Source: Volutella citrinella (taxonomy: Eukaryota; Ascomycota; Sordariomycetes; Hypocreales; Nectriaceae). Taken from it: a stretch of 64,000 bases of DNA. Positions within the stretch are counted from its first letter, which is position 1. Every line of letters starts with the position of its first letter. The DNA is taken from contig JAWZSP010000002.1 in the NCBI GenBank assembly GCA_034401135.1, forward strand, positions 5,518,001 to 5,582,000, given 5' to 3'. The position numbers and the translations under genes were made by a program. This document shows positions 43,150 to 54,910 of this stretch, one piece after another. The notes under the pieces are model-generated. The model was given only the letters and a program-made list of their open reading frames with translations, did no database searches and was not told the origin of the DNA.

Positions 43150-43488
43150 TCCGATGGGTCAAATGCTGTCTAATCGTAGTTCAATGAGGAGAGCGAGGCC
43201 TACAAATTCTGGGGCACACGGCTTTTTTGAAGCTTCATGTGCTAATGCGGGCGAACCGAGGGACCGGCGCGGGGTAATGCACCCCAGTCTGGGGCCCGTG
43301 GTCTTCTGGGGTTCCGCCCAGCCCAAGGATCCCGGCTGCCAGTGGACTCTTACAGGGCATGACCTCACTACACGTTCTTGGGGCAGCGTCCATATGAAGA
43401 AATTCCCGTCTACGGTCTCAAATTATATCAAATTATCAACCCGAACCACATGCTAACTTACTGCAAGTCGTGCATCTCAATAAGGCAA
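43150..43488. promoter_or_regulatory. Promoter of Zn2Cys6 gene 2 / NmrA-like gene 3' flank
   Basis: 339 bp without a gene on either strand that can be supported. Confidence 0.4.
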
Positions 43489-44533
43489 TCAGAGGTGCTC
43501 CCGAATCCTAGTCCAAGACTGTTCCGTAGTCTCGAGGCTCTTCTTCTCCTCGTCAGACAAGAGACTCAGCCCCTCGATGACGCCGGGAAGAGACAGCGTC
43601 CCCTGCGACTTCATGTAATCGAAGAAAACCCACTGGCTTGCCTGCTCTGCCCCCATCTCACCCCACAACTTGACATACTGCTCCGCGGAAATAGTCACAA
43701 TCGCAGTCGACCCTGGCGTAGGCGCCTTGCCGCTGGCCTTGCCCCATAGCTCAAGCGCAGACTCGAGCGTGAAGCTCTCGACGATGCAGGTCACGTAGGA
43801 GCCCGGCTCGAGCGTGTCGTTGGCGACGATGGCGTGCACGAAGATTCCGGAGTTGACCTTGTGGTCTGCCAGGGAGTGGAAGGGTGCCTCAGGGAGAGCT
43901 GGCCAGATTTGGATCCATTTCTTTGCAGATTCCTGTTGTGAAAAGAGTGGTTAGGACTTGGCATCGGGAAGGTACAGCTGAGGAAGAACTCACGACCCAG
44001 ACGGGCTTGAAGATGGGATACGCCATCATGTTGTCCGAGAAGATGCCAAATATGCAAAAGGTCGTCTTCTTCAGAAGCTCAGGAAGCGAGTCCCGGATGT
44101 ACTGGTCCACACGCGCTTTGCCCTCAAAGTGAGGCACGATGGCCTGTCCACCAGAGAGATGGCTGGTGAAGGGGAGTGTGCTCCAGAGGTAGCGGCGGAG
44201 CGTCGGGACTCGCGAGGCAGCTCTGGCCAAGTTGCAGCCCTGCTGGAACTCCGTCTCCATGGCCACGTCTTTTCCTTTAGTGAAGAAGTGCTCGTAGTAG
44301 TCGGTCACGGCAAAGATGGCATCGGCTCCCTGAAAGGCCATGTCCAGGCTGGCTTCGTCCCCGACATCTGCCTTGACCATCTCCACGCCCTGTGCCGTCA
44401 GGGCTTTGGCCTTTACGCTGTCGGGGTCGCGGGTGATTCCTCGGACGAGGTAGTCGGGGTCTGATAGGAAGGACTTGACGACTGCGCCTCCCTGGCCACC
44501 AGTGGCTCCGACGATGACGATAAGTTTGGGCAT
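43489..44533 (-). CDS. NmrA-like family protein (327 aa)
   Basis: Two exons, minus strand: 44533..43994 and 43932..43489, intron 61 bp, 328 codons. ATG 44533 begins MPKLIVIVGATGGQGG, the NAD(P)-binding loop of NmrA/HSCARG-type atypical SDRs at residues 9-16. Then VRGITRDPDSVKAKAL, DVGDEASLDMAFQGADAIFAVTDYYE, and YLWSTLPFTSHLSGG follow, with no Tyr-x3-Lys pair in the usual place. NmrA represses nitrogen-catabolic regulators by binding them; HSCARG senses the NADPH/NADP ratio; other members act as isoflavone-type reductases. Which applies here cannot be told. Its place beside several regulators makes a redox-sensing role possible (inference). Confidence 0.87.
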
Positions 44534-45152
44534 TTTGAGAGTGTTTTGGAGTTTCAGGCTGTGATGTGTTAGATCTCGAGAGAATGTCAGGTCCTGGCCG
44601 ACCACATTAGAGTCATTTCAACTTGATGTATCTTATAGATAGAGGCCTTGTCCTCCAGAGCACTTGCATAAGAAAGACCTGTCATACCGAGGTTGCATAG
44701 TACATGCCCTAACGTGCAGAGGGAGTTGAAGATGCGCCGACAGACCAATCGGTCCAATCACTCAAGGGACAGCCGACTGCCGAAGCCTTTCGGCCCGGCC
44801 GACCGACCCGACCCGACCAGCGAAGGAAGTCGGAGTCTCGGTTGAACTCTTCATAAGCGGAGGCTTTTGCATGTCAGTCTGTCCGTGATGAAGAGTAGCT
44901 TGGTCGGGGCTGCTCTGGATCCGCCAAGATTCGACAAGAGGCACCCAATGAACACAATGTCGAAGAGTAAATCAATTGATTAACGAGAAATCAGCCACAT
45001 AAGGCACATAACTCGGTTCAGGCTTATCAGATGCCCACCGAGACGACCGGGTAAGTCGACGGCTGGATCTGACAACCGCTACAAGACTCAAATCTCACAA
45101 GCTATTATATAGTCCCCTCATACCGTCAGCTCCTCTTCCCATCTTAGCCAGC
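44534..45152. other. Intergenic region, no gene seen
   Basis: 619 bp. A short CCGAC/CCCGACC simple repeat lies at about 44797-44818 and an invertible CGGTCC/ACCAATCGG-rich patch just before it. No coding frame supported. Confidence 0.45.
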
Positions 45153-46587
45153 TTAAAGCCAGGTATAGCACTCCTGGGCGATTGGAATCTGAGTATTGTA
45201 AATCGTCTTGGACCACATCTTCGTGACAAACGCAAACAGGCTGAATGAAAAGTCGCTCTTGACGCTGAGACCCTGCTCACAGACGAGATCATTTGGTTGC
45301 GTAACAGCGCCGCCCTTGTCGACGGTCTGGCTCGCAGTGAAGGCGAACTCGTTGTTGAAACGGGGCCTGGCAGTCAGACCGGCACTCAGGTCGACAACGC
45401 CGCCCAGGACGTCGACGACTAGCTGAAAGGTAACGTCGATCCAGGTGTCTGCCTTGGCGAGAGCGCGCTGGGAGAGCTTGAGCTTGGCGTTGTAGACGGG
45501 CTTCCAGGGGGTGACGCTGGTCTTCTTGGTGTCGAGGAAGTCGAGGTGCACGCGGCCGTTCTGGAGGCCGGCGCCGGCGGATCCAGTGACTGTCACACCA
45601 GCGGCAACGTCAATGTCAAGGCCGATGGCAAAAAGAAGCTCTGGGCCGAGAGTAATAATGCCAGGGACGTCGACGATCATGTATGAGAGCTCGCCCGGAC
45701 TGTAAGTAAAGCTGTCGCGGTACGCAGCAGTCACAGCGACAGTGACGCCAACCTCGGCATCAATACTGGAGTCAACATCGACGTAAAGCTGCTTCAGCTT
45801 GCCTCCTACAACGTCATAGTCTAAGAAACCAGAGAAGGTCACACTGGCAGTGACCTCAGCAGAGTCTGCTGACACTTCCAGGTAGGGAGGGAACGAGTAG
45901 ATTGGTGTGTTCCGGGGTAAGCCGATAGTGCCGGCGATGTTAAGACCCTTCTCGTTGATAGTAATGCCACGCTCGTTGATGACCCTTCGAGAGACTGTTC
46001 GGCGCTTCTTCGCGGCCGGGACGCCATCAAAGGTGATTGCGGTGTTGGCTGCAACGTATCAGTCAAATCGACATATTAAATCTGAACAGGGGTTTCATAC
46101 CGGCCGTGCTGGCCACGTCCTTCTTTTCAGCATGGACGAGTACTGTCAGAGACTTTGAGTCACCCGAGATCTGGTTGACCAGGAAGACGCCGCGGTCGGT
46201 CTCATTGTCGCAACCACCCATATGATTAGTGAAGAAGACCAGGTCGCCCTTATTTACCCAGGTAGCCACGGCGGCCTCGAACCCCTCTCCGGAGGTGAAA
46301 GAAATGGAGATGGAGTTATTGGCGCAGACGACGGCGCCAATAGACGCAACGTCTTCCAATAGCACAGTTGGCTTTTGCATGTCCAGATCGACGTGGACCA
46401 TTGGGGCGGTGTCGATACCATAGTCGAGGCCGACGGACTTGCTGGGGGCCACTGACTTGTCATCGGCGCGGGCTTGAAGTCCCTTGCCCTTGGTGATGGG
46501 CTTCAAGGTAGTCACCTCATGATGGCTACCAGCAAGAGCTGAGCCCGCCCATAGGGCCAAAAGGCCAGCGAAACCAGCGGCGTGCAT
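45153..46587 (-). CDS. Secreted protein, DUF7029/DUF7223-like (460 aa)
   Basis: Two exons, minus strand: 46587..46101 and 46048..45153, intron 52 bp, 461 codons. ATG 46587 gives a clear signal peptide (MHAAGFAGLLALWAGSALA, cleavage near residue 19-20). An N-terminal domain (VHVDLDMQKPTVLLEDVASI, ISISFTSGEGFEAAV, LVFFTNHMGGCDNETDRGVF) is followed by a basic KKRR-x4-RR linker that could be a Kex2 processing site, then a long beta-rich domain (FSGFLDYDVVGGKLKQLYVDVDSS... VYNAKLKLSQRAL...). I match this loosely to secreted ascomycete proteins labelled DUF7029 and DUF7223. No enzyme motif seen. TATA-like TATATATC lies about 95 bp upstream. Probably cell wall or extracellular. Confidence 0.75.
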
Positions 46588-47800
46588 TGCTTTCAGGCTT
46601 GCCACGATATCAAAGTGGGAAATGGAGTACTAGGGAAGGCTGGGACGGCTTCTGTAGGAGATGACGGTGAGAGGGCTTGAGATATATATGTTTGCTCCAT
46701 GTTATCTTTTGCACGCAATAGTAGCACGTGTGTCCAAGACCTCGTCGAATGGAGTGGTGAACATCCTTGCTCGCCTCTGCAGCGGTTATATCTCCTCAAC
46801 TGCCTCCAGGGTTCGGCGTTAGAGAATGGCAGTCACGATGGAGAGAATATGCGGGATCAGGAAGGTGATAGGTTATCTGCTCACCCTCCCGGTAGTTCAG
46901 GTGGACCTTCCCACTGAGGGTATTATCATGCATAGCACGTGGAGGGCAGAATGCAACACGATGCGGGCGTCAGGTCGGATTGGGGTGCCCCTCCTCCCGA
47001 TGCGGATCCCTGGCCTATAAAGCAAGCATTTATAGCGGGCTCTATCGACCGCGAAAGGCAGGTTCCTAGGGGACATGGGGTGATAACCTCGGAGACAACC
47101 TCGGAGACAACCAAACGAAATGTGTGACGCTGAAACGGGTAATTCGGTCCGCCTGCAGTATTTACATATATACCTAATACATTGCGTTGAGTTGTTGCTG
47201 AAGAAGCAGAGAAGTAGAAGTCAGCCGGTGTTGCAATTTAAGCATGCGGGGTGAAAGACCAAATTGATCGAAGGCTTATCAGGAACTTCTGACTTATACT
47301 AGCTTGGCGACCCTCTCTTGTGCCCAGATCAGTGACTTCAGGCCGAATGGTGCCGGCCCGACCCTGCGATACGTCATGCCGTCGCCAACATCCTCCGGGG
47401 CGAGACAGGAGAGCAGCCACATTCTACCAAACCAGTGCTTCAGCAGCGGTAGCAGATAGATATACCCTTTACGATAGTCGCCTGTGTGGATGGAATACAG
47501 CAGGGTTATTCTGCGCCCTTTAAGTGCCGACCCATCTTAACCTGGTACGCGCGAGAGCGGCCACTGGCACTTGTATAGAAGCAGGCCGTGTCGAGGCGAC
47601 GTTGACTTTGACTGGCCCTCGAGATCCTTGGCTTCATTTAGATGCTCAATCTGCTCCTCTTGCAAATCTAGTTGCTCGTTTCGGCGAATGTGGTCCTTCA
47701 GTCCGCCATACTGTCAAGGATATCGACCTAGTGGTCACCACCGACGTATTCCAGCGGAATCGCTAATATTCAGAGTGCCACACTCTGTGCGCTCTGGTAT
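46588..47800. other. Intergenic region, no gene supported
   Basis: 1.2 kb. Contains a direct repeat CTCGGAGACAAC twice at about 47088-47112. Frames on both strands (for instance 47524-47766 plus) lack recognisable domains. On the minus strand, 47500-47800 could once have been the body of the truncated Zn2Cys6 gene, but no fungal_trans motif was seen. Confidence 0.4.
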
Positions 47801-48285
47801 TCAAGAATGAGAGAGAAATAGATTAAGGATGTTGGCGTGACTGGCTGGTAGGTGGGGATAGGCGTGCAAGCTGATGTTTGGCGTGCCAGCTCCAAGCGGC
47901 TTAATAGATATAATTAAATTTTCGAGTCGCGCTAACCGAGCCTCCGTGCTGGAAGAGGCTGTTGAATACTGGCCCGAAGCGCCCACAACAGCGTCTACAT
48001 CAGCATACGCGCAAATCTGGCCGCGAGACTGACATGACGAGCACGGCTGCCCACGATCACATCGTAGTCTGCACACCAAGGCGACGGCGTTTCAGCATGT
48101 GCTGCAACATCAACTCGATACTGCGAGACGACTATTACCTACTTGCGCTGTCGACAGAGATTGCACGAAAGCCAAAGCTTGTCACGCCTGCGATTCAGAA
48201 GCAAGTGCAGACGCGAGCGGGGGACGGCATCATCCTCACGGCGCATTATGGGCAAACCCGCGGAGGATGCCACTGGATGAGCCAT
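47801..48285 (-). pseudogene. Truncated Zn2Cys6 regulator remnant (136 aa)
   Basis: Two exons, minus strand: 48285..48143 and 48068..47801, intron 74 bp (donor GTAGGT, acceptor TGCAG). Splicing rebuilds a complete zinc cluster SCNLCRQRK-LRCDRGQPCSSC...C with spacing CX2CX6CX6CX2CX6C, plus the usual linker and a short helix (STEARLARLENLIISI) like the dimerisation coil after such clusters. Then it stops at 47801, with no regulatory domain of the normal 500-700 residues. Either a degraded gene or a short DNA-binding-only protein able to compete for sites. Its promoter carries GTTCCGGAAC at 48324-48333. Confidence 0.6.
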
Positions 48286-48323
48286 GTCCGCAACTGTTCG
48301 TCTCACCAACAGTCGACACGAGC

Positions 48324-48333
48324 GTTCCGGAAC
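48324..48333. promoter_or_regulatory. Perfect 10 bp palindrome GTTCCGGAAC
   Basis: 39-48 bp upstream of the remnant regulator's start, identical to the palindrome at 7222-7231, and followed directly by another TTCCGG. Candidate autoregulatory site. Confidence 0.3.
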
Positions 48334-48390
48334 TTCCGGTGATTGATAACTATAATGATGATTCACTATAACTATAAGAAGGGTCCGTGA

Positions 48391-48861
48391 CTAGGGAGAA
48401 AACCTCCTAGGTTCGCAATCGATTGTGCCCCAGTTGTTCTTGGTTGCAAACCACCATGCCCACTCGATGTATTGGCCATCGCACTTTCCAGAATTCTTTC
48501 CGCTAGTGCCATAGTCCTTATTGTTATAGAGGGCTCCAGTCCATTCCCAGTATGAGCCATCGCCAGTGGGCCCGCAAGTGCCGTAGTTATCGAAATGGCA
48601 GCGTGCGACCAGTTGATACTTAAAGTCGATGCAAGCTTGCGTAACATTCATCTTGTTGCCATCGAGGCCTTTAACGGCAACTGCTCCTGAAACCGTCCAA
48701 CTCAGATCATCGTTCCACTTGAACGCGCAGGTGTTTGGCAATATCAAGCGCGGGACAAGGTCATTCGGCGTCTTCGGCTTCGCGGACACCGGGGCGATCG
48801 GGTTGGCGGCAATGGTGCCAGCAGCCACCAGGAGGGTTGTAACAAATGCGCTGAGCTGCAT
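48391..48861 (-). CDS. Small secreted cysteine-containing protein (156 aa)
   Basis: Single exon, 157 codons, with a clear signal peptide (MQLSAFVTTLLVAAGTIAA, then NPIAPV). The mature part has six cysteines (NTCAF, QACID, ARCHF, GTCGP, GKCDG, IDCEP), enough for three disulfides, and is rich in W, Y, N and G (GDGSYWEWTGALYNNKDYG, IEWAWWFATKNNWG). No known domain recognised. TATA-like TATATAG about 145 bp upstream. Size, secretion and cysteine content, and its place beside repeat-rich DNA, fit a candidate effector or antimicrobial-type protein, but nothing in the sequence shows a target. Confidence 0.75.
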   Translation of the reverse strand: MQLSAFVTTLLVAAGTIAANPIAPVSAKPKTPNDLVPRLILPNTCAFKWNDDLSWTVSGAVAVKGLDGNKMNVTQACIDFKYQLVARCHFDNYGTCGPTGDGSYWEWTGALYNNKDYGTSGKNSGKCDGQYIEWAWWFATKNNWGTIDCEPRRFSP

Positions 48862-50200
48862 TGCAACAGCCGTGGAAGTTCGTTAAGGTTTAGATTGATG
48901 ATTCGAGAGAGGAGATGTATCTTGCGTGACTTGTTTGCTGTCGAGGACGGTGGTTGTGTTGTGTTGTGGTAAAAGGGAGGGCGTGGTTTAACTGACTTCT
49001 CTTCTATATACAAATCCTTCAAGGATGTTGCGCAGTGCAAAGGATCACACTATCTAGCTTTGGGCAGTCGCATGAGTCGGACGGCGGCCGACTACTGCTA
49101 AATCCAGCATAGCTCCCTCACTGTTCGACTCTGCAGCAGGCCCATTGTCAGCTCTTAGTCATTCGATCCTTTACGTAGCCTGCCTAGATTTGACAGCTAT
49201 AAGCCCCAAGCATCCTTCGTGCGACAAACATTGCGCCATCTTCATCCATTCAAAGGCCCAACGAGCCTTACAGCCAATTGTGTGCTAGTACTTGGCCTGA
49301 TGATTGGCTTCTAAGGGAGTTGCACTACGCGATTGCTAGCAGCCGTGGCTATGAACAGCCCACATAGCCCTATATAGCGCCATTGATAAGCTGCTCCTCG
49401 ACGTCAGCATCCCCGTCCGCCTGATCGTGGACAAAATCGGAATGGACCAACTGCAGCTGCGGTATTTAGTAAGTCATCGAGTGAGCTGATTTCTTTCTTG
49501 CACAAATCGAGTCATCCCTGCACTACCGTGCTGTTTCCGATGCGTCGGCGTACTTTGGTGATGCTACCAGTCACCTGGAGACGCAGGGACACCATGCTAA
49601 CGGCCAGGCCAGCGAGTTCCGCCATGGGAAACCACCAGATACCAGGACCCTGGCAGATGTCCGGGACGTCGGATGGATGAATCGTGAAATTAAGAAGACG
49701 GGGAAATCGGATCGGAGAATACGAGGCCAGATGGTGAGGTGGAAACGTGGGGTTGGCAGGCTGCAGCTAGTGCCTCGCGTGGCGATCAATCATGGCATTG
49801 AGCCATGCCACTGTTCCTTCCCACGTGACGAATCTCAATCCTAGTATGACCGAGACTAGGGTGGGCCGTAAGCGCAAGATGAAGCATGAGGCTAAGTTGT
49901 GCAAATCTCCGCCCGACCTAGGAGCGACGATTTAATGATCTAAACAATTCACCCAACTAAAGACGTACCAGAGAAGGCCACGCCTGGACTTTTTGCTATT
50001 CTCATGAATGTGCTCGTCGGTACTCTCTCGCCTCAAGAAATCACTTCCAGGACTCCCAAGCTGACGGGCTGGTTGCTCACCCTGGCCTTCCTGCTTATGC
50101 TATGATTGACCCCTCTATGAGGGAATATAATTATAATTGTCATGGACCGCTAGGCTGCTATATCTAACGGTCAGGTAACCGGAGTCTAGAGAGGTAGAGG
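48862..50200. other. Intergenic region before the AT-rich block
   Basis: 1.3 kb of ordinary base composition without a supported gene. Short frames at 49498-49789 on both strands look accidental. Base composition changes sharply to AT-rich between about 50110 and 50230. Confidence 0.45.
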
Positions 50201-51078
50201 AAATACTAGATCTAGTCTCAGCCTTACTAGATTCAATAAGTTATTACTTATATTTAGTAATAAGTATATAATAAGAGATAGATAATATATATTAGAAGTT
50301 TATTATTTTTTTTATTTTTATAGATATTAAATCTAGCTATGTATATTATAGGTTTATTATATAATATATTACTTAAAGAAATCCAGGCTGAGGTATATAA
50401 TAATAATATTATAAAGTATAAAATTTTAATAGATAAAGTAATTAATAGTTTAAATTACTTTATTAAGTTTAGTATATATAAACTTATTACTACTTATTAT
50501 AAACCTTTTTTATAGTTTTTTTAATACTTTTATTAGCTTTTTTAACTAATTATTATTCTTTTTTTTTAATTTTTAAAAAGATATTTTTCTTTTAGTCTTT
50601 TTTACTTTTTATTTTTAAAAAGTAGATACTTTTTTTTAGCTTTCTTATTAACTTTTTTATTTATTAAATAATATATTATTAGTTAGTATATTTTATAAAT
50701 TTAACTTTTTAATTAATAGTCTAAAGTTAATTATTTTTTTTAAAACAGGCTCTTAAAAAAAAAATATTAATATATAATATCTTAAAGTTATTAAGTAAAA
50801 AAAGTATATATATAAGTATTAACTTATTTAACTACTTATATAATTATTAACTTAATTACTTATTTAATTATTTACTTAATAAAATACTTTTTAAAAAAGC
50901 TAAAAAAAAAGTTTTATAATATAGCTAATATAAGTTTAATATTAAGTTATTTAATATAAATATTTTTATTTTTATACTTATAATTATTAAAATTAAAAAC
51001 TCTAAAATTTATTATTACTTTTTTATAACTTTTAATAATATAAAAACTTTAATAAATAAAAAAGTAATTAGTTACTAT
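50201..51078. repeat. AT-rich, RIP-like block of unknown origin
   Basis: Very AT-rich with long T and A runs (such as TTATTTTTTTTATTTTT), no open frame, and no visible match to the LTR element next to it. Probably another decayed repeat into which copy A inserted. Confidence 0.5.
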
Positions 51079-51537
51079 TATTAAAACCTAATACTAATAT
51101 ACTATATCTATATAGGGTATATAGAATAGAAAAACCTAAGCAGAGAACTATAATTAATTAATAAAAGATTACTAAGATTATATAGTAATCCCTGTGATCT
51201 ATACTAAGCAAACTAATTAAGAATAGATTATTAGGATTACTCTTATAATCCTTATAATTTAAGATAAATAAAGAATAAGTAGTAGGCTATATAATAAGAA
51301 CTAGATAAATTATATAAACTTATAAAGAAGTATATATTTAGTATAAACAGCTCTTTAATTATTAATATAACTTAGTTACTTTAATTACTACTATTTAATA
51401 ACTTTTAATTATTATTAAATATAATAGCGATTTATATTAGTTACTACTTAATAATATTATCCTATCTACTTTACTAATATAAACCCTTAGTACTTTTAGT
51501 ATAGGTTTATATAGTTAGGACTACTTTAATTATTATA
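51079..51537 (+). repeat. LTR 1 (left LTR of copy A)
   Basis: 459 bp, starts TATTAAAACCTAATACTAATATAC and ends TTAATTATTATA, alignable along its length to the three other LTRs. The most AT-converted copy and slightly shorter than the others, so probably the oldest. Confidence 0.75.
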
Positions 51538-53437
51538 TATTAATAGCTTTTATTTAGATAGATATTTATATATTATTAAATAATATCCCTGATAATAGTA
51601 CCTAAGGTTAATAAGCCTGCTACTCTAAACTTATTTAAGAGCTTTATAAAGGTACTATTAACTAATATTAAAATAAAGACTCTAGTAGAGGACTTTGATA
51701 TTAATACTAATATTAAAGACCTTAGGAAGAAAGATAGTTACTATAGTAAGGAAATCGAAGACCTGCGCTAATATATAAATAAGTAATATATTTACTAAGA
51801 AAATTAGAATAATATTATAATAGTATAACTATAAGTAATAATAAATAAAAATAGGACTTTTTATAAATAAATTAATAGCTTTAGGCAGGTATAATAATAG
51901 AATACTATATATTAGTAAAAGGGTATTAACCTTTTTAATAACTACTAACTAGTAGCTAGCAGTATATATATTAAGGACTTAAAGGAAGTCTTTAAATTAA
52001 TAGAACTTAAGAAGTATAAAAATAATACTAAGAACCTAAGGGAGTTTATTATATCTTTTTAAGACTACTTTATATACTACTTAATAACTTTCTAAAGTAA
52101 GGAATTTAAGGTTTACTATACTATATACTAGCTAAAGGATAAGGCAGCTTATAGCTTTAAACTATACCTTAGGGACTTTATTAATAATAAACCTAAAGAT
52201 TAGAAATAAGAAACTATTATTATATTTTCTAACTTTAAAGTATTTAAATAATAATTAGTTAGTAAGTTTAAAGAAATAGATAAGTAGTATAATATACTTA
52301 TTAAGCTTTATAAACTCTACTAGACTAAAGTAGCCTTATTATACCTAGCTAATTTCCGATTTATTACTTTTAAACTTAATATAAGTAACTCTTTAAAAAT
52401 CAATGAATTCTATAATAGATTTAAGGATAAAGTTAAAGATAAGATCTTTAAGATCCTTGACCTCTTTAAAAGTTTTAATAAATATAAATAACTAGCTATA
52501 AGAATTAATAACTGACTTTATAAATAATAAAAGGAAAAATAATAAGATAATATATAACTATACTTATAAAAGGTAAATAAAGCCTGATAACACTATATAC
52601 TTAATATATTTTATAGAACTAAACTAGGACTTATAAGACTTAGAGCTATTATAATAGATAAAAAGGATGCTACTTACTATAACTATAAAAAAAAGGGATA
52701 CTTTAAATAAGAATATAAAGGACTTAAAAAGTAAGTCTATTTTATACTTATTTAAGAAGATACTTAATAACTTTAAGTTATAAAATAAGATATAGAAGTT
52801 TATAATATAAAATAACCTCTATATAATATATAGCACGACCTATATAAAGTATATAATTAATATAACTATAAAGTAAATAATTATAGCCTTAAATATTAAT
52901 TAGTAAAAGTAATAAATAATAATAATAACTTAGTTAAATAGATTATTACTAAATAAAATAGATAAATTACTAAAGTATATCTTAGATAATATATAAAGAT
53001 TAAACTTAAATATAAGGACTTACTATATATAGTATATTAATATAAGATTTACTACTTTACTATTAAGTAATATAAAGTATAATATAAAAAAATAATAAAA
53101 GGACTAAGTATTAATAAAAAAGATAAAGTAGTTTAGTACTTTATTTATAAAAAAAGAGAAACTAATAGAGTGAACCTATTTAAGAAATAGTTAGAAAAAT
53201 AGAATAAATTTATTTATAAAATAGAAAAAGAAATTAAAACAGATATTAAATAATAAGAGGAAGAATAATAAGTTTTCCCTAGACTAGATATATATATATT
53301 ATAATAACTATAAGTAATAAAAGCTATATATAAGGCCTAGGAGTAACTTTAATTAGAAAAAGAGGAGAATAAAAGCTCCTAGGATAACTTTAACTTAAAA
53401 AGGTATAAAGAGATTAAACTAATACCTATCTAATAAT
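51079..53437 (+). mobile_element. Chromovirus copy A, 5' part only
   Basis: LTR 1 followed by gag-side internal sequence. It parallels 55390-57290 of the complete copy and breaks off where LTR 2 of copy B begins (53438), inside the region after the gag zinc knuckle. Its remainder should lie beyond the window if B inserted into it. All frames are full of TAA/TAG stops. Confidence 0.7.
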
Positions 53438-53912
53438 TGTCAGAACTTAATACTAATATACTGTATAAGAACAGGAGGGAGCTCTGCATATAGATCGGGT
53501 TTACTTAAGACTAGATAGTAAAGTAGGACCTATTACTAAGTAATAAAAGACTAATCAAGCTTAGACTAAAGGGTAAGGGCAGACAGTCTAGGACTAATAA
53601 ACCCTATACTACAGTCTAAGGACCGAAAGGCTAAATACTTTAGTCTTAATAAAGGATTATAGGTATATATAGTAAATATTACTAATATATAATCTCTTAG
53701 AGAAGTATATATCTAGTATAAGCAGCTCTCTAATTATTAATATAACTTAGTTACTTTAATTACTACTACCTAGCAACCTTTAACTATTACTAGATATAAT
53801 AGTGACTTATATTAGTTACTACTTAGTAATATTACTCTATCTACTTTATTAATATAAACCCTTAGTATTTTTAGTATAGGTTTATATAGTTAGGACTACT
53901 TTAATTATTATA
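53438..53912 (+). repeat. LTR 2 (left LTR of copy B)
   Basis: 475 bp from TGTCAGAACTTAATACTAATATAC to TTAATTATTATA. Keeps the original TG start, which in other copies has become TA. Confidence 0.8.
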
Positions 53913-54910
53913 TATTAATAGCTCTTATTTAGATAGATATTTATATATTACTAAGTAATATTCTTAATAATAGTACCTAAGGTTAATAAGCTTACTACCT
54001 CTAGCTCCTCTAAGAGCTCTGCGAAGGCATTATTAACTAATATTAAAATAAAGACCCTGGCAGAGGACTCTAATATTAATAATAATATCAGAGACCTTAG
54101 AAATAAGGATAACTATTATAATAAAGAAATCGAGGACTTATATAAGTATATAAATAAATAACGCACTTACTAAGAAAATCAGAATAATACTGTTATAGCA
54201 CAGCTCTAACTAGCTAGAGATAAAAATAAGGCCCTTTATAAATAAATTAACAATCTTAGAAAAGTATAATAATAAAACATAGTATATTAATAAGAGGGCA
54301 TTAACCTTTTTAATAACTACTAACTAGTAACTAATAGTATATATACTAAAGACCTAGAAGAAGTTCTTAAGCTAATAGAACCTAAGAAGTATAAAGAAGA
54401 TACTAAAAACCTAAGGGAGTTTATTATATCCTTCTAAAACTATTTTATATACTACTTAATGACTTTCTAAAATAAGGAATTCAAGGTTTGCTATACTATA
54501 TAACAGCTAAAAGATAAAGTAACCTATAGTTTTAAACTATATTTTAAAGACTTTACTAATAATAGAATTAAAGACTAGAAGTAGGAGACTATTATTATAT
54601 TTTCTAACTTTAAGATATTTAAATAATAACTAATTAGTAAGTTTAAAAAAATAGATAAATAGTATAATATACTTATTAAACTCTATAAACTCTACTAGAC
54701 TAAAGCAGCCTTACTATACCTAGCTGATTTTTAATTTATTATATCTAAACTTAATATAAGCAACTCCTTAAAGATTGATAAATTCTATAGTAGACTTAAG
54801 GATAAAGTTAAAAATAAGATCTTAAAGATCCTTGACCTTTCTAAAAGTTTTAATAAATATAGATAACTAGCTATAAAAATTAATAACTAACTTTATAAGT
54901 AATAAAGAGA

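Noticed and set aside
47524..47766. Plus-strand frame of 80 codons
   Set aside because: No recognisable features and no intron structure; likely chance.
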